This document shows, piece after piece, positions 1 through 8,857 of a DNA stretch of 64,000 nt. The notes beneath the pieces are model-generated. The model had not been told where the DNA came from, ran no database searches, and worked only from the letters and a program-made list of their open reading frames with translations. Origin of the DNA: an uncultured Spirochaetia bacterium (GTDB lineage Bacteria > Spirochaetota > Spirochaetia > SZUA-6 > Bin103); NCBI GenBank assembly GCA_958296075.1, contig CATQHW010000003.1, positions 124,001 to 188,000 on the forward strand. The letters are read 5' to 3'. Numbering within the stretch: the first letter of the stretch is position 1; each line of letters opens with the position of its first letter. Made by a program: the position numbers and the translations under genes.

Positions 1-1470
1 AACCTCGAAGGTGCGCTGCGCGGCCGACAGGAAGCTGGTCAGCCAGTTGGCCATGCGCGTGAGCTGCCGGAGCGGCACGTAGAACATGGCCAGGTAGGTG
101 AGGATCGCCGTGAGCGTGCCCAACGTCATCGCGTCGTTCAGCACGCTGCGGCCGCCCATGAACCAGACCAGGATGCCGCCGAGCTGGAACAGCACCGCCA
201 TGCCCGGCTGGAACGACGCGGTCATGTACTCGACGCGCCGGAAGCTGTCGCGCAGGTAGCCGGAGGTACGGTGGAAGCGCGACACTTCGCGCCGCTCCTG
301 CCCGAACGCCTTGACCACGCGAACGCCGTTGAGGATCGAGTTGAGCGCGCCGTTGAGCTTGCTGCGCGCGTCCCAGATCCGGTAGTAGCGAGGGTAGATG
401 CGCCGCCAGAAGAAGACCGCGGCGGCGACCACGAGCGGCGCCGGCACCAAGGTCACCAGCGCCAGTTGCCAGTTCAGGCTGAACAGCATCAGGCCGACGA
501 CGATCACCATGATGAGCTGCGCCACGAACCCGCCGGTGGCTTGTTCGATCAGCCCCTTGAGCTGCTCGGTATCGTTCACGACGCGGCTCATGATCTGCCC
601 GGTGCTGTAGCGGTCGTAGTAGGAGACCGACAGCCTCATCAGGTGGCGGAACAGCCTCGAGCGCAGGTCGTAGGTGATCTGCGTGCCGATGGCGCTGCTC
701 AGCCGCAGGTGGATCGACTGCACGATGCCGTCGGCGAGGTAGGCGCCGAGCAGCAGGGCGACCATCCGCACCAGCAACGCCACCGCCTCCGCATCCGGCA
801 GCACCGGGTTGCCCGCCTGGCCGGGCGCCAGCACGCGGTCGGTGATCACCTTGATGAGCTGCGGCGGCAGCACCGTCACGCCGATCGAGATCAGCACCAG
901 TCCCATCATCAGCGAGGCCCGACCGGCATAGGGACGCATGAGACCGACCACGCGGCCGAGCACGCTGCCCGGGCTCAGACAGCGCCGGCACGCCTCGCCG
1001 GGCGCCTCCAGGCGGACGCCGCAGGTCCGGCACCGGTCGGGCTCCTCCCGGTCCGCCGCCTCCACCACCAGCGGATCGCCCGCCACCCATGCCTGCAGCT
1101 TGTCCGCAACCCGCTGGAACAGCGGCGCCGAACGGTTCGAGTACGCCAGGATCTCGACGGCGGCATCCTCGATCACCGCCTCCAGGAAACCGCCGCCGAC
1201 CCCGGCTCGGGTGCCGATGTCGTGGACCTCTTCGCGGGCGACGGTTACGCGCGTAGCCGTGCCGCCGCGGGCCGGCGCGCCGACGGTGGTAAGGCGGTCC
1301 TGCTCGACGATCAGGTAGACCGGCTCGTAGGCGCCGGACAGGTTGAGGTCGGTCTGCGCTATGAGAAGGGCCGCGCCGGTATCGACGCCTTCGGCGCGGG
1401 CGAGCTCGTCGAGCTCGGCAGGCAACCGGCGCTGCAGCGGGTGCGTGTCGGTCCCTTGGCGCTGTTCCAC
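1..1470 (-). CDS. ABC exporter (membrane domain part), cut by the window edge
   Basis: The first 490 residues of an ABC exporter subunit are visible, running off the left edge, so the nucleotide-binding domain lies outside. Residues 1-140 form a soluble N-terminal domain. A small zinc-ribbon follows (Cys147, Cys150, Cys161, Cys164), and then a six-helix type I exporter membrane domain starts near residue 178. Typical exporter sequence such as YYDRYSTGQIMSRVVNDT and NGVRVVKAFGQE is seen. The GTG at 1470 is the most plausible start, but the frame stays open upstream. The substrate is unknown. The zinc-ribbon before the membrane domain is not part of the basic exporter architecture. The family call is firm; its role is not known. 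Confidence 0.85.
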   Translation of the reverse strand, partial: MEQRQGTDTHPLQRRLPAELDELARAEGVDTGAALLIAQTDLNLSGAYEPVYLIVEQDRLTTVGAPARGGTATRVTVAREEVHDIGTRAGVGGGFLEAVIEDAAVEILAYSNRSAPLFQRVADKLQAWVAGDPLVVEAADREEPDRCRTCGVRLEAPGEACRRCLSPGSVLGRVVGLMRPYAGRASLMMGLVLISIGVTVLPPQLIKVITDRVLAPGQAGNPVLPDAEAVALLVRMVALLLGAYLADGIVQSIHLRLSSAIGTQITYDLRSRLFRHLMRLSVSYYDRYSTGQIMSRVVNDTEQLKGLIEQATGGFVAQLIMVIVVGLMLFSLNWQLALVTLVPAPLVVAAAVFFWRRIYPRYYRIWDARSKLNGALNSILNGVRVVKAFGQERREVSRFHRTSGYLRDSFRRVEYMTASFQPGMAVLFQLGGILVWFMGGRSVLNDAMTLGTLTAILTYLAMFYVPLRQLTRMANWLTSFLSAAQRTFEV

Positions 1471-1560
1471 GGGAAAGACCGATTCTTGAGCACCGCAGCG
1501 GCAAGCGCAAGCCTGATCGAGTGACGGCGGGCACGGCGCTGCGTGCGTCGGACCGGCGCG

Positions 1561-1923
1561 CTATTCCTGCCGGACGCGCCGCCGGCGCGGTCTTCGCTTC
1601 CTGCCCCGGCCGCCGGTATCCAGCGGCGCGTCCGGCGGCGGGGCGATCGGTGCGGCCGACTCCTGCTCGCGCGGCCGCTCCTGAAGTTCGTGGTCCCCGG
1701 ACGGCTTCCGGTGCTTCGACGCGCGCGGATGGCGCCGGCCGATGGTGAACGGCAGCATGGTGAGCGCGCCGGCGATGAAGGCGACCAGCAGGGCCAGGAA
1801 GACCGGCACCTCTTCCATGCGGGTGAAGACGAAGGAGAACGACGCCCGGTTCTCCATGTTGGCGGCCAGCAGGACCACCAGCAGGGCGAGCGCGACCAGG
1901 AACAGCAGCATGCGCCACGGCAC
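1561..1923 (-). CDS. LapA-like (DUF1049) small membrane protein
   Basis: A 120-residue protein with two predicted membrane helices (about residues 4-22 and 38-58), the second followed by a basic stretch. This is the layout of the LapA domain family of inner-membrane proteins, which includes the envelope/LPS assembly factor LapA. The C-terminal half is charged, proline-rich and low in complexity, ending in an arginine-rich tail. It lies upstream of the ABC exporter on the same strand. No motif gives a specific function; the family call rests on length and topology. Confidence 0.6.
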   Translation of the reverse strand: MPWRMLLFLVALALLVVLLAANMENRASFSFVFTRMEEVPVFLALLVAFIAGALTMLPFTIGRRHPRASKHRKPSGDHELQERPREQESAAPIAPPPDAPLDTGGRGRKRRPRRRRVRQE

Positions 1924-2057
1924 GGGGCTACTCCACCGGCGATCGCCGCGCCCCGTCGCGCGGCGCCGGACGCTGCTCGGACTTCACGGCCAGAGTATGC
2001 CACAGACCGGCGCCCCGGCTCGCCGACGGCCGGACGCGCGGCGTATGATCCGGCTCG

Positions 2058-2780
2058 ATGCCCCTGGACGTGCTGGCGGTCTGCGCGCACCCCGACGACG
2101 CCGAGTTGACCTGCGCCGGGCTGCTGCTGCGCGCCAAGGCCGGCGGGGCTTCGATCGGCGTGTGCGACCTGACCCGGGGCGAGGCGGGCACGCGCGGCAG
2201 CGCCGCCGAGCGGGATGGGGAAGCGGCCGCCGCCGCGGCGGTCCTGGGACTCGACGAGCGGGTCAACCTGGAGATCCCCGACGGCGCGGTGACCTGCACC
2301 CTGGAGAACCGCGTGCGGCTGGTCGAGGTGATCCGCGCGCACCGGCCCCGCCTGCTGATCGGTCCGTACTGGGAGGACCACCATCCCGACCACGCCAACG
2401 CCAGCCTGCTGGCCAAGGAGGCGTGGTGGTTCGCGGGGGTCGGCAAGCATCCCGGCCGGGGCGCGCCGCACCGGCCCGAAGCGATGCTCCACTACATGAG
2501 CCGCTATCAGTTTCGGCCGTCGCTGGTAGTCGACATCAGCGAATACTGGGAGCGCAAGCGGCGCGCCGCCGCCTGCTACCGGTCGCAGCTCCATGACCCG
2601 GACCGGGGGGAGCCGGAAACCGCCATCTCGGCGCCCGGCTATCTGGAGGCGTGGGAAGGCCGGCATCGCTACTACGGTTCGCTGATCGGCGTCGACTACG
2701 GCGAACCGTACCTGATGCGCGGGCCGGTGCCGATCGGCGACCCCATGGCGCTCGCCTTCGGCCGCCGGGCGATGCTGTAG
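2058..2780 (+). CDS. PIG-L family deacetylase, BshB1-like
   Basis: A 240-residue zinc-dependent N-acetylglucosaminyl deacetylase of the LmbE/PIG-L family. The N-terminal AHPDDAEL motif and the later HHPDHANAS motif supply the metal ligands and catalytic aspartate. Length and the C-terminal pattern fit BshB1, which removes acetyl from GlcNAc-malate in bacillithiol synthesis. No other bacillithiol gene is in the window, so the substrate is uncertain. It lies just upstream of the riboflavin operon but ends before the riboswitch and is probably a separate transcript. Confidence 0.85.
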   Translation: MPLDVLAVCAHPDDAELTCAGLLLRAKAGGASIGVCDLTRGEAGTRGSAAERDGEAAAAAAVLGLDERVNLEIPDGAVTCTLENRVRLVEVIRAHRPRLLIGPYWEDHHPDHANASLLAKEAWWFAGVGKHPGRGAPHRPEAMLHYMSRYQFRPSLVVDISEYWERKRRAAACYRSQLHDPDRGEPETAISAPGYLEAWEGRHRYYGSLIGVDYGEPYLMRGPVPIGDPMALAFGRRAML

Positions 2781-2861
2781 GGCCGGAAGGCGGCGGCCGG
2801 GAAGCGCCCGGCGTTTGACACCGGCGCCGGACGGCCGATAGCCTCTGCGGCCGAGAGAAGA

Positions 2862-3001
2862 ACTTCGGGGCATGGTGCGGCGCCGGGACTGGCGCCTATT
2901 CCAGACCGACGGTGACAGCCCGTGAGCTCGCGCTCGGCCAGAGCCTGAGCAGGAACCGGTGGAATTCCGGTGCCGACGGTACAGTCCGGATGGGAGAAGT
3001 T
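2862..3001 (+). promoter_or_regulatory. FMN riboswitch (RFN element)
   Basis: This region matches the conserved RFN aptamer. It opens with CUUCGGGGCA, continues through GACCGACGGUGACAGCCCG and a variable stem, and ends with the GUGCCGACGGUACAGUCCGG and AUGGGAGAAG blocks. It sits about 90 bases before ribD in the sense orientation, so FMN binding should repress the riboflavin operon. Positions are read from conserved motifs, so the edges may be off by a few bases. I did not identify a clear expression-platform hairpin in the 90-base gap; control could be at translation. Confidence 0.93.
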
Positions 3002-3089
3002 CGAGCCGGGTGGAGGTCCGCGTGCGTCCCTGCGCGCGCGCCGGGGTCCGGCCGCTTCTGCGCAACGTACGCCCTCGACGAGCAAGGCG

Positions 3090-4274
3090 ATGGATGACCA
3101 CGAGGGGCCGATGCGACGGGTGCTGGAACTGGCTCGCCACGGACAGTGGCGTACCTCGCCCAATCCCCTGACCGGCGCCGTGGTCGTCCGCGACGGCCGC
3201 GTCGTCGGCGAAGGCCACCTCAACGAACGCGGCGATCATGCCGAGGCGGTCGCGCTGGACCGCGCCGCCCGCGCGGGCGGCGCCGCCGGCGCCACCCTCT
3301 ACACCAACCTCGAGCCGTGCTGCTGGAGCGGCGTCGGCAAGCACACCCCGCCATGCGCGCAGCGGATCATCCGCGAAGGGGTGCGCCGGGTGGTAATCGC
3401 CACCGCCGACCCGCACCCGAAGGTGGACGGCGCCGGAGCGCGCATGCTGCGCGGCGCGGGGATCGAGGTCGTCGAGGGGGTGCTGGAGGAAGAGGCCGCG
3501 CGCCTGAACGCCGTGCACTTCAAGTTCCACCGCACCGGCATACCGTTCGTCACCCTGAAGATCGCCCAGTCGATCGACGGCCGGATCGCCACCGGCGGCG
3601 GAGACTCGCGCTGGATTTCCGACCGCGACGCGCGGGTGATGACCCATGAGCTGCGGGCCGCGCATGACGCGATCATGGTCGGCGTCGGCACCGCTCTGGC
3701 CGACGATCCCGAACTGACGGTACGGCTCACCGCGCCGCTGCGCGACCGCCAGCCGCTGCCGGTAATCGTCGACTCGACGCTGCGCCTGCCGCCGGGAGCG
3801 CGGCTGACGGCCGGCGAACGCTCGCCGCTGATCTTCACGACCGACCGGCACGACCGCCGTGCGCGGGCGGCCCTGGAACGCGCGGGCGCACGGGTCGCGG
3901 TGGCCGGCGGCGACGGCGGCGGGCGCGTCGCGCTCGATCGGGCGCTGGCCGCCCTGGCGGGAGCGGGGGTCACCTCGGTGCTCGTGGAGGGCGGCGCGGC
4001 GCTGCACACCGAACTGATCCGGCAGCGGCTGTTCGACAAGCTGGTCGCGGTGGTGGCGCCGGTCGTCATCGGCGCCGGAACCGACGCGGTGGGCGACCTG
4101 GGCACCGCCCGTCTGGTCGACGCCCTGCGCCTGGAGCGCGTCAGTCACCGGCAGATCAACGATCAGGCGATCATCACCGGCTACCGATCGCTCGCCGCCA
4201 CGCTCGGGCGCGCCGGCAGCGGCCCACTCCCCGGCGCGCAGCGGCAGGAGGCGGGATGTTCAGCGGTATCGTAG
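3090..4274 (+). CDS. ribD: Riboflavin biosynthesis deaminase/reductase RibD
   Basis: This 394-residue bifunctional enzyme deaminates and then reduces the pyrimidine intermediate formed from GTP. The N-terminal cytidine-deaminase-like domain has the zinc ligands HAE and, further on, EPCC...TPPCA. The reductase domain starts near PFVTLKIAQSIDGRIA. The frame is open back into the riboswitch, so the start was set at the first ATG after the aptamer (3090); ATG 3111 is an alternative. The stop overlaps the next gene by 19 bases, indicating translational coupling within the FMN-controlled operon. Confidence 0.93.
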   Translation: MDDHEGPMRRVLELARHGQWRTSPNPLTGAVVVRDGRVVGEGHLNERGDHAEAVALDRAARAGGAAGATLYTNLEPCCWSGVGKHTPPCAQRIIREGVRRVVIATADPHPKVDGAGARMLRGAGIEVVEGVLEEEAARLNAVHFKFHRTGIPFVTLKIAQSIDGRIATGGGDSRWISDRDARVMTHELRAAHDAIMVGVGTALADDPELTVRLTAPLRDRQPLPVIVDSTLRLPPGARLTAGERSPLIFTTDRHDRRARAALERAGARVAVAGGDGGGRVALDRALAALAGAGVTSVLVEGGAALHTELIRQRLFDKLVAVVAPVVIGAGTDAVGDLGTARLVDALRLERVSHRQINDQAIITGYRSLAATLGRAGSGPLPGAQRQEAGCSAVS

Positions 4275-5488
4275 AGGAAGTGGGCGTCGTCACCGCCCTC
4301 ACCCGTCCCGCCGCGGACGCGGCGCGCATGACGATCGGCGCCCGCGCGGCGCTGGCCGGCACCGGGGTGGGCGCCTCGATCGCCGTGGACGGGGTCTGCC
4401 AGACGGTGGTCGCCATCGACGGCCGGTCGCTCACCATCGACAGCGTGGGCGCGACCCTGCGCAAGACCACATTGGGCTCGTTCGCGGTCGGCCGGCGCGT
4501 CAACCTGGAGCGTCCGTTAGGTTACGGCGACCGCGTCGACGGCCACTTGGTACAGGGGCACGTCAACGACACCGGCACGGTCACGCGGTGGGAGCAGCTC
4601 GGCGCGGCGCGCTGGCTGGAGGTCCGCCTGCCGCCGGTCCTGTTGCCCTACGTCGTGCCGGAAGGGTCGATCGCCATCGACGGGGTCAGCCTCACGGTCG
4701 CCGGCCTGCAGGACGACCGCGCCGGCTTCTCGATCATTCCGCACACCGCGCGCGCGACCGCGCTGACCGATCGGCGGGTAGGCGATCCGGTCAACGTGGA
4801 GGTCGACATGATCGCCAAGTACGTGGAGCGACTGGCCGGCGCGCACCGGGCGGCGGCCGGCGGCGCGGCGCGTGACGGCGGCGAGGGACCGGTCCCCGCC
4901 ATGACCCGCGTCGGCGAAGCCGCGCAGGCGATCGCCGGCGGAAAGATGGTGCTGATGATCGACGACGTCGATCGGGAGAACGAGGGCGACCTGGTGGCGG
5001 CCGCGGCGTTGATCACGCCGCGCACCGTCACGCACATGCTGCGGCAGGCCAGCGGCGTGCTGTGCGCGGCGATCACCGCCGAGCGGGCCGAGCGCCTGGA
5101 GCTTGCGCCTATGTCGGCCGTGAACACGGCGTTGCACGGCACGCGGTTCACCGTCTCCGTCGACGCGGTGCGCGGCACCACCACCGGCGAGTCGGCCCAC
5201 GACCGCGCGGCCACGCTGCGGGCGATCGCCGATCCACGGGCGGCTCCGGCCGACTTCGCCCGCCCCGGCCACGTCTTTCCCCTGGTCGCCGATCCGGGCG
5301 GGGTCGCCGCACGCCCGGGCCACACCGAGGCGGCGGTGGAGTTGGCGGCGCGCGCCGGGCTGCCGGCGGCGGCGGCGATCTGTCCGGTGCTGGACGACGA
5401 CGGCGGCATGGCGCGCCGCGCCGGCCTGTCGCGGCTGGCGGCGCGCCTGGGGGTGCCGATGCTGCACGTCGCGCAGCTCGCCCCATGA
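4256..5488 (+). CDS. Fused riboflavin synthase (RibE) - DHBP synthase (RibB)
   Basis: This 410-residue polypeptide joins two enzymes. Residues 1-200 are riboflavin synthase alpha, with two lumazine-binding repeats beginning MFSGIVEEVG. Residues 216-410 are 3,4-dihydroxy-2-butanone-4-phosphate synthase, with the acidic metal-binding loop DDVDRENEGD, the TTTGESAHDR region, RPGHVFPL and GGVAARPGHTEAAV. A short Gly/Ala-rich linker joins them. RibB is usually stand-alone or fused to RibA (GTP cyclohydrolase II), so this partner is unusual. RibA is not in the window. An in-frame ATG at 4901 could also yield a separate RibB. Confidence 0.92.
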   Translation: MFSGIVEEVGVVTALTRPAADAARMTIGARAALAGTGVGASIAVDGVCQTVVAIDGRSLTIDSVGATLRKTTLGSFAVGRRVNLERPLGYGDRVDGHLVQGHVNDTGTVTRWEQLGAARWLEVRLPPVLLPYVVPEGSIAIDGVSLTVAGLQDDRAGFSIIPHTARATALTDRRVGDPVNVEVDMIAKYVERLAGAHRAAAGGAARDGGEGPVPAMTRVGEAAQAIAGGKMVLMIDDVDRENEGDLVAAAALITPRTVTHMLRQASGVLCAAITAERAERLELAPMSAVNTALHGTRFTVSVDAVRGTTTGESAHDRAATLRAIADPRAAPADFARPGHVFPLVADPGGVAARPGHTEAAVELAARAGLPAAAAICPVLDDDGGMARRAGLSRLAARLGVPMLHVAQLAP

Positions 5489-5952
5489 AGGCTGCCGCCC
5501 CCGCGCCGGCCGCCGTGCTGGACGGCGCCGGCCGGCGCTTCGCCATCGCCGCCGGCCGGTACAACCACGAGATCACCGGGCGACTGGTCGACGGTGCGAT
5601 CGCGGCGCTCACCGAACACGGCGTCGGCGCCGGAGACGTGCGGGTGGCGTGGGTCCCCGGCTCGTTCGAGCTGCCGCTCGCAGCGCAGCGGCTGGCGCAG
5701 GCCGGCGGCGTGAGCGCCGTCATCTGCGTGGGTTGCATCATCAAAGGCGAAACGAATCACGACGATCTGGTGGCGCACGCGGTCGCCGCCGGCATCACGC
5801 AGGTGGCGCTCGCCACCGGCGTGCCGATCCTGTTCGGCGTGGTCAGCGCGAACGATCGCGAACAGGCGATGGCGCGTGCCGGCGGCACGGTGAACCGCGG
5901 GCGCGAGGCGGCGCTGGCGGCGCTGGAGATGGCCGCCGGGGGCGGCCGGTGA
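5485..5952 (+). CDS. ribH: 6,7-dimethyl-8-ribityllumazine synthase
   Basis: A 155-residue lumazine synthase that condenses the RibB product with the RibD pathway product to give the riboflavin synthase substrate. The N-terminal GRYNHEIT motif, WVPGSFELPLAAQ and the catalytic-histidine loop KGETNHDD are present. Length is typical for the icosahedral or pentameric subunit. Its ATG overlaps the stop of the RibE-RibB fusion (ATGA), and its stop overlaps the start of the following SDR gene, so it is coupled within the FMN riboswitch operon. Confidence 0.95.
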   Translation: MKAAAPAPAAVLDGAGRRFAIAAGRYNHEITGRLVDGAIAALTEHGVGAGDVRVAWVPGSFELPLAAQRLAQAGGVSAVICVGCIIKGETNHDDLVAHAVAAGITQVALATGVPILFGVVSANDREQAMARAGGTVNRGREAALAALEMAAGGGR

Positions 5953-6734
5953 ACTCGTTCGATCTGCGCGGGCGGACCGCGGTGGTCACCGGCGCCAGCC
6001 GCGGCCTCGGCAGCTACATGAGCAAGGCGCTGGCCCGCGCCGGGGCATCGCTGGTGATCTCCGCGCGCGACGCCCGTGACTGCGCCGGCACCATCGAGCA
6101 GCTCCACGCGCTCGGCGGTACGGCGCGCGCCTACTCGCTCGACGTCCGGTCCGAGTCGAGCGTGAGCGACTTCGGACAGGCGGTGACGCAGGACGTGGGC
6201 GCCGTGGACATCCTGGTCAACAACGCCGGGTGCAACGTTCGCAAGCCGTTCCTGGATACGACCTGGAACGACTGGAACACCGTCCTGGAGACCAACCTGC
6301 GCGGCGCCTTCTTCGTCACGCAGGCGTTTGCACCGGCGATGATCGAACGCGGGTACGGCCGCGTGATCAACATCGGATCGGTCACCAGCGTGTTCGGCTT
6401 CGGCGCCGTCGTGCCCTACGTGGCGAGCCGCGGCGGCGTGCTGCAGATGTCGCGGGCGCTGGCCGACGCGCTCGGCCCGCACGGCATCACGGTGAACTGC
6501 CTGGCTCCCGGCTGGTTTCGGACCGCCCAGACCGAGGCGCTCTTCCAGGACGCCGAGTGGCGCGACTACATCATCGATCGCATTCCGCTGAGGCGGCTCG
6601 GCGCCCCCGCGGATCTGGACGGCGCGGTGGTCTTTCTGGCCTCCGAGGAATCCTCCTACGTCACCGGCCAGATACTGCTGGTCGACGGCGGCATGACGAC
6701 CGGCGCCGCCCGCGCCGCCAATGCGAAGCCGTGA
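5949..6734 (+). CDS. SDR family oxidoreductase with altered catalytic lysine
   Basis: A 261-residue classical short-chain dehydrogenase/reductase, closest in style to gluconate 5-dehydrogenase or FabG-like enzymes. The nucleotide motif TGASRGLG, the NNAG motif and the C-terminal PxDLDGAVVFLASEESSYVTGQ are clear. The active site reads Y157-V-A-S-R161, so the invariant YxxxK lysine is arginine. The start is a GTG overlapping the ribH stop, so it is the fifth reading unit of the riboflavin operon. Its place there may be simple co-transcription, since no riboflavin step needs it. The substrate is unknown. Confidence 0.88.
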   Translation: MNSFDLRGRTAVVTGASRGLGSYMSKALARAGASLVISARDARDCAGTIEQLHALGGTARAYSLDVRSESSVSDFGQAVTQDVGAVDILVNNAGCNVRKPFLDTTWNDWNTVLETNLRGAFFVTQAFAPAMIERGYGRVINIGSVTSVFGFGAVVPYVASRGGVLQMSRALADALGPHGITVNCLAPGWFRTAQTEALFQDAEWRDYIIDRIPLRRLGAPADLDGAVVFLASEESSYVTGQILLVDGGMTTGAARAANAKP

Positions 6735-7444
6735 GCGCCTACTCCAGCACCGTCGAGAACTACGTCAAGACGATCTACCTGCACCATCGCGAGCGGCCGT
6801 GCGGGTTTCTGCCGATGGGCCGGATCGCCGAAGCGATGGACGTGTCGCCCGGCACCGCCACCTCCATGATGAAGACCCTGGCCGGCCTGGGCTTGATCGA
6901 ATACGAACCGCGCAACGGCAGCCGCCTGACCGAGCCCGGCGAGTCGCTGGCGCTCGACGTCCTGCGCCGCCACCGGCTGGTGGAACTGTTCCTGGTGGAA
7001 GTGCTGGGCCTCGACTGGTCGGAAGTGCACCGCGAAGCCGACAGCCTGGAACACGCCATCTCCGACATGGTGCTCGCCCGCATCGACGCGCTTCTGAAAC
7101 ACCCCACCGTCGACCCGCACGGCGACCCGATCCCGACCCATCGCGGCCAGATCGACCAGACGATCTTCGGCAGCCTCATGGAGCAGCCCGAGCAGGTGGA
7201 GCTGCGCGTCGAGCGCGTGACCGATCAGGACCCCGAGTTCCTGCAGTTCGTGCACCGCAACGGCCTGCACCCCGGCAACCCGGTCACGGTCGAGTCGATC
7301 GATCGCGCCGCCGACGCCGTGACGCTCCACACCGGCAACGGCACGGCCACCATCGGCACGCAGGCCGCATCCAAGATCCTGGCACGGCCGATCGAGCCCG
7401 CGGCCCCGGCTCAGCGGCCGGCCGGACTGACCGCCCAACCCTGA
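6731..7444 (+). CDS. DtxR/MntR-type metal-dependent regulator
   Basis: A 237-residue regulator with an N-terminal winged helix (about residues 8-65; starts YSSTVENYVKTIYL). A metal-binding dimerisation domain (about 66-140; HRLVELFLVEVLG and a run of His/Glu/Asp) and a C-terminal FeoA/SH3-like domain (about 155-225) follow. The family represses manganese or iron uptake genes when metal is bound. The GTG start overlaps the SDR stop, so it closes the riboflavin operon. No metal transporter is adjacent, though a ZnuCBA-like importer lies about 49 kb away in the window. The metal is not determinable. Confidence 0.88.
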   Translation: MSAYSSTVENYVKTIYLHHRERPCGFLPMGRIAEAMDVSPGTATSMMKTLAGLGLIEYEPRNGSRLTEPGESLALDVLRRHRLVELFLVEVLGLDWSEVHREADSLEHAISDMVLARIDALLKHPTVDPHGDPIPTHRGQIDQTIFGSLMEQPEQVELRVERVTDQDPEFLQFVHRNGLHPGNPVTVESIDRAADAVTLHTGNGTATIGTQAASKILARPIEPAAPAQRPAGLTAQP

Positions 7445-7448
7445 CGAC

Positions 7449-8774
7449 TCAGTCGCCGCGTACGCGCACGCTGGCGGCGTGCGCGTCGAGCCCCTCCGCC
7501 TCGGCCAGCACGGCGATGTCGTCGATCGCCTGCCGCCCCATCCCGTGCGGGTACTCCTCCAGGCTGGCGCGGCGCAGGAACGTGTAGACGCTGCAACCCG
7601 AAGAGAACCGTGCGGTCGAACCGGTCGGCAGGCAGTGGCTCGGCCCCGCGTAGTAGTCGCCGCTCGCCACGGGCGCGCCGCCCAGAAAGTAGGCGCCGGC
7701 GTTGCGTACGCGGTCGAGCGCGGCGTGCGGGTCGGCGACCGCCAGCACGGCGTGCTCCGGGGCGATGCGGTTCATGATCGCGCACGCCTCATCGCCGTCG
7801 GCAGCCAGCACGAAGGCGGTGAACTCGCGCAGGCCGCGCTCGATCGCCGCCTGCCGGCCGCGTTCGCGCATCTGGCGCTCCAGCGCGGCAAGAACGCGGT
7901 TCAGGACGCCGGCGTGCGCTGAGACCACGAACGCCGCGCCCGGGTCGTGCTCCAGTTGCGCCAGGACGTCGGCGGCGATCCAGGCCGGATCGGCCGACCG
8001 GTCGGCCAGGACCGCAATCTCGCTCGGGCCGTAGAGGCCGTCGACGCCCACGGTGCCGAAGAGCTGCCGCTTCGCTTCCTGTACGTAGACGCTGCCGGGG
8101 CCGGCCAGGAAGTCGACCGCTGCCACGGTCTGCGTCCCGCAGGCGAGCGCCGCCACGGCGTGGCTGCCGCCGATGCAGTAGACCTCGTCAATGCCGAGCA
8201 GGCACGCGGCGGCCAGCACGCTGTCGTCGATCCCGCGCCGGCCCGTGCCGGCCTCGCGCTCGACATCCGGGGGCGGTGTGGCCACGCAGATGCGCTCGAC
8301 TCCCGCCACCTGCGCCGGCACCGCCAGCATGATCAGCGTCGACGGATAGGCGGCGCGGCCGCCGGGGACCAGCAGGCCCGTCGAGCCGACCGGTTCGACG
8401 CGAAGGCCCAGGCGCGCCCCGCCGATCTCGGCCGCCGGCGGCGCGGCGGGTGCGATGTGCTCCTGGTAGCGCCGCACGTGGTCGATGGCACGCTGCATGG
8501 CGGCGCGCAACTCCGGGGCGATCCGATCGGCTGCGGCGCGCACCGCGTGCGACGGCACGCGCAGCATCGACGCATCGAACGCCGGATCGCTGAACGAGCG
8601 CATGTGCGCGACCAGGGCGGCGTCGCCATCGCGGCGCACCGCGGCGACGAACCCCGCGACCGCCTCGCTCAGCGAGCGGTCGCCGCCCACCGCCCCCGCG
8701 CGCCGTTCCAGCAGCGCCTGCAACACATGCCGGTCGCTCGGGTCCGCGTAGACCAGCGCCCGTAACCGCCCCAC
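7449..8774 (-). CDS. hisD: Histidinol dehydrogenase
   Basis: A 441-residue enzyme that oxidises L-histidinol to L-histidine in two NAD-dependent steps. Conserved blocks seen are the PGGRAAYPST loop, GPSEIAVLAD, AQLEHDPGA and the catalytic Glu-His pair in RIAPEHAVL near the C-terminal part. The start is GTG at 8774. It is convergent with the regulator gene, only 4 bases apart. It stands alone, with no other his genes nearby, so it may be a dispersed biosynthetic gene or a paralogue acting on another amino alcohol. Confidence 0.92.
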   Translation of the reverse strand: MGRLRALVYADPSDRHVLQALLERRAGAVGGDRSLSEAVAGFVAAVRRDGDAALVAHMRSFSDPAFDASMLRVPSHAVRAAADRIAPELRAAMQRAIDHVRRYQEHIAPAAPPAAEIGGARLGLRVEPVGSTGLLVPGGRAAYPSTLIMLAVPAQVAGVERICVATPPPDVEREAGTGRRGIDDSVLAAACLLGIDEVYCIGGSHAVAALACGTQTVAAVDFLAGPGSVYVQEAKRQLFGTVGVDGLYGPSEIAVLADRSADPAWIAADVLAQLEHDPGAAFVVSAHAGVLNRVLAALERQMRERGRQAAIERGLREFTAFVLAADGDEACAIMNRIAPEHAVLAVADPHAALDRVRNAGAYFLGGAPVASGDYYAGPSHCLPTGSTARFSSGCSVYTFLRRASLEEYPHGMGRQAIDDIAVLAEAEGLDAHAASVRVRGD

Positions 8775-8857
8775 GTCTCCCTTAGCGTAGCGCGGCCGGC
8801 CGCCGGCCGCGAACCGCAGGATGAGCGCCGCGCTGCCGATCGCCGATGCCGGCCGGT

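Noticed and set aside
271..1524. Long + strand open frame of 417 codons opposite the ABC exporter
   Set aside because: It is antisense to a clear exporter membrane domain and has the His/Arg-rich composition typical of high-G+C shadow frames.
2970..3089. Upstream extension of ribD into the riboswitch
   Set aside because: These codons lie within the aptamer, carry no RibD family match, and a proper ATG start follows at 3090.
1359..4148. 929-codon minus-strand open frame across the deacetylase, riboswitch and ribD
   Set aside because: It runs opposite well-supported genes, matches no family and is a composition artefact.
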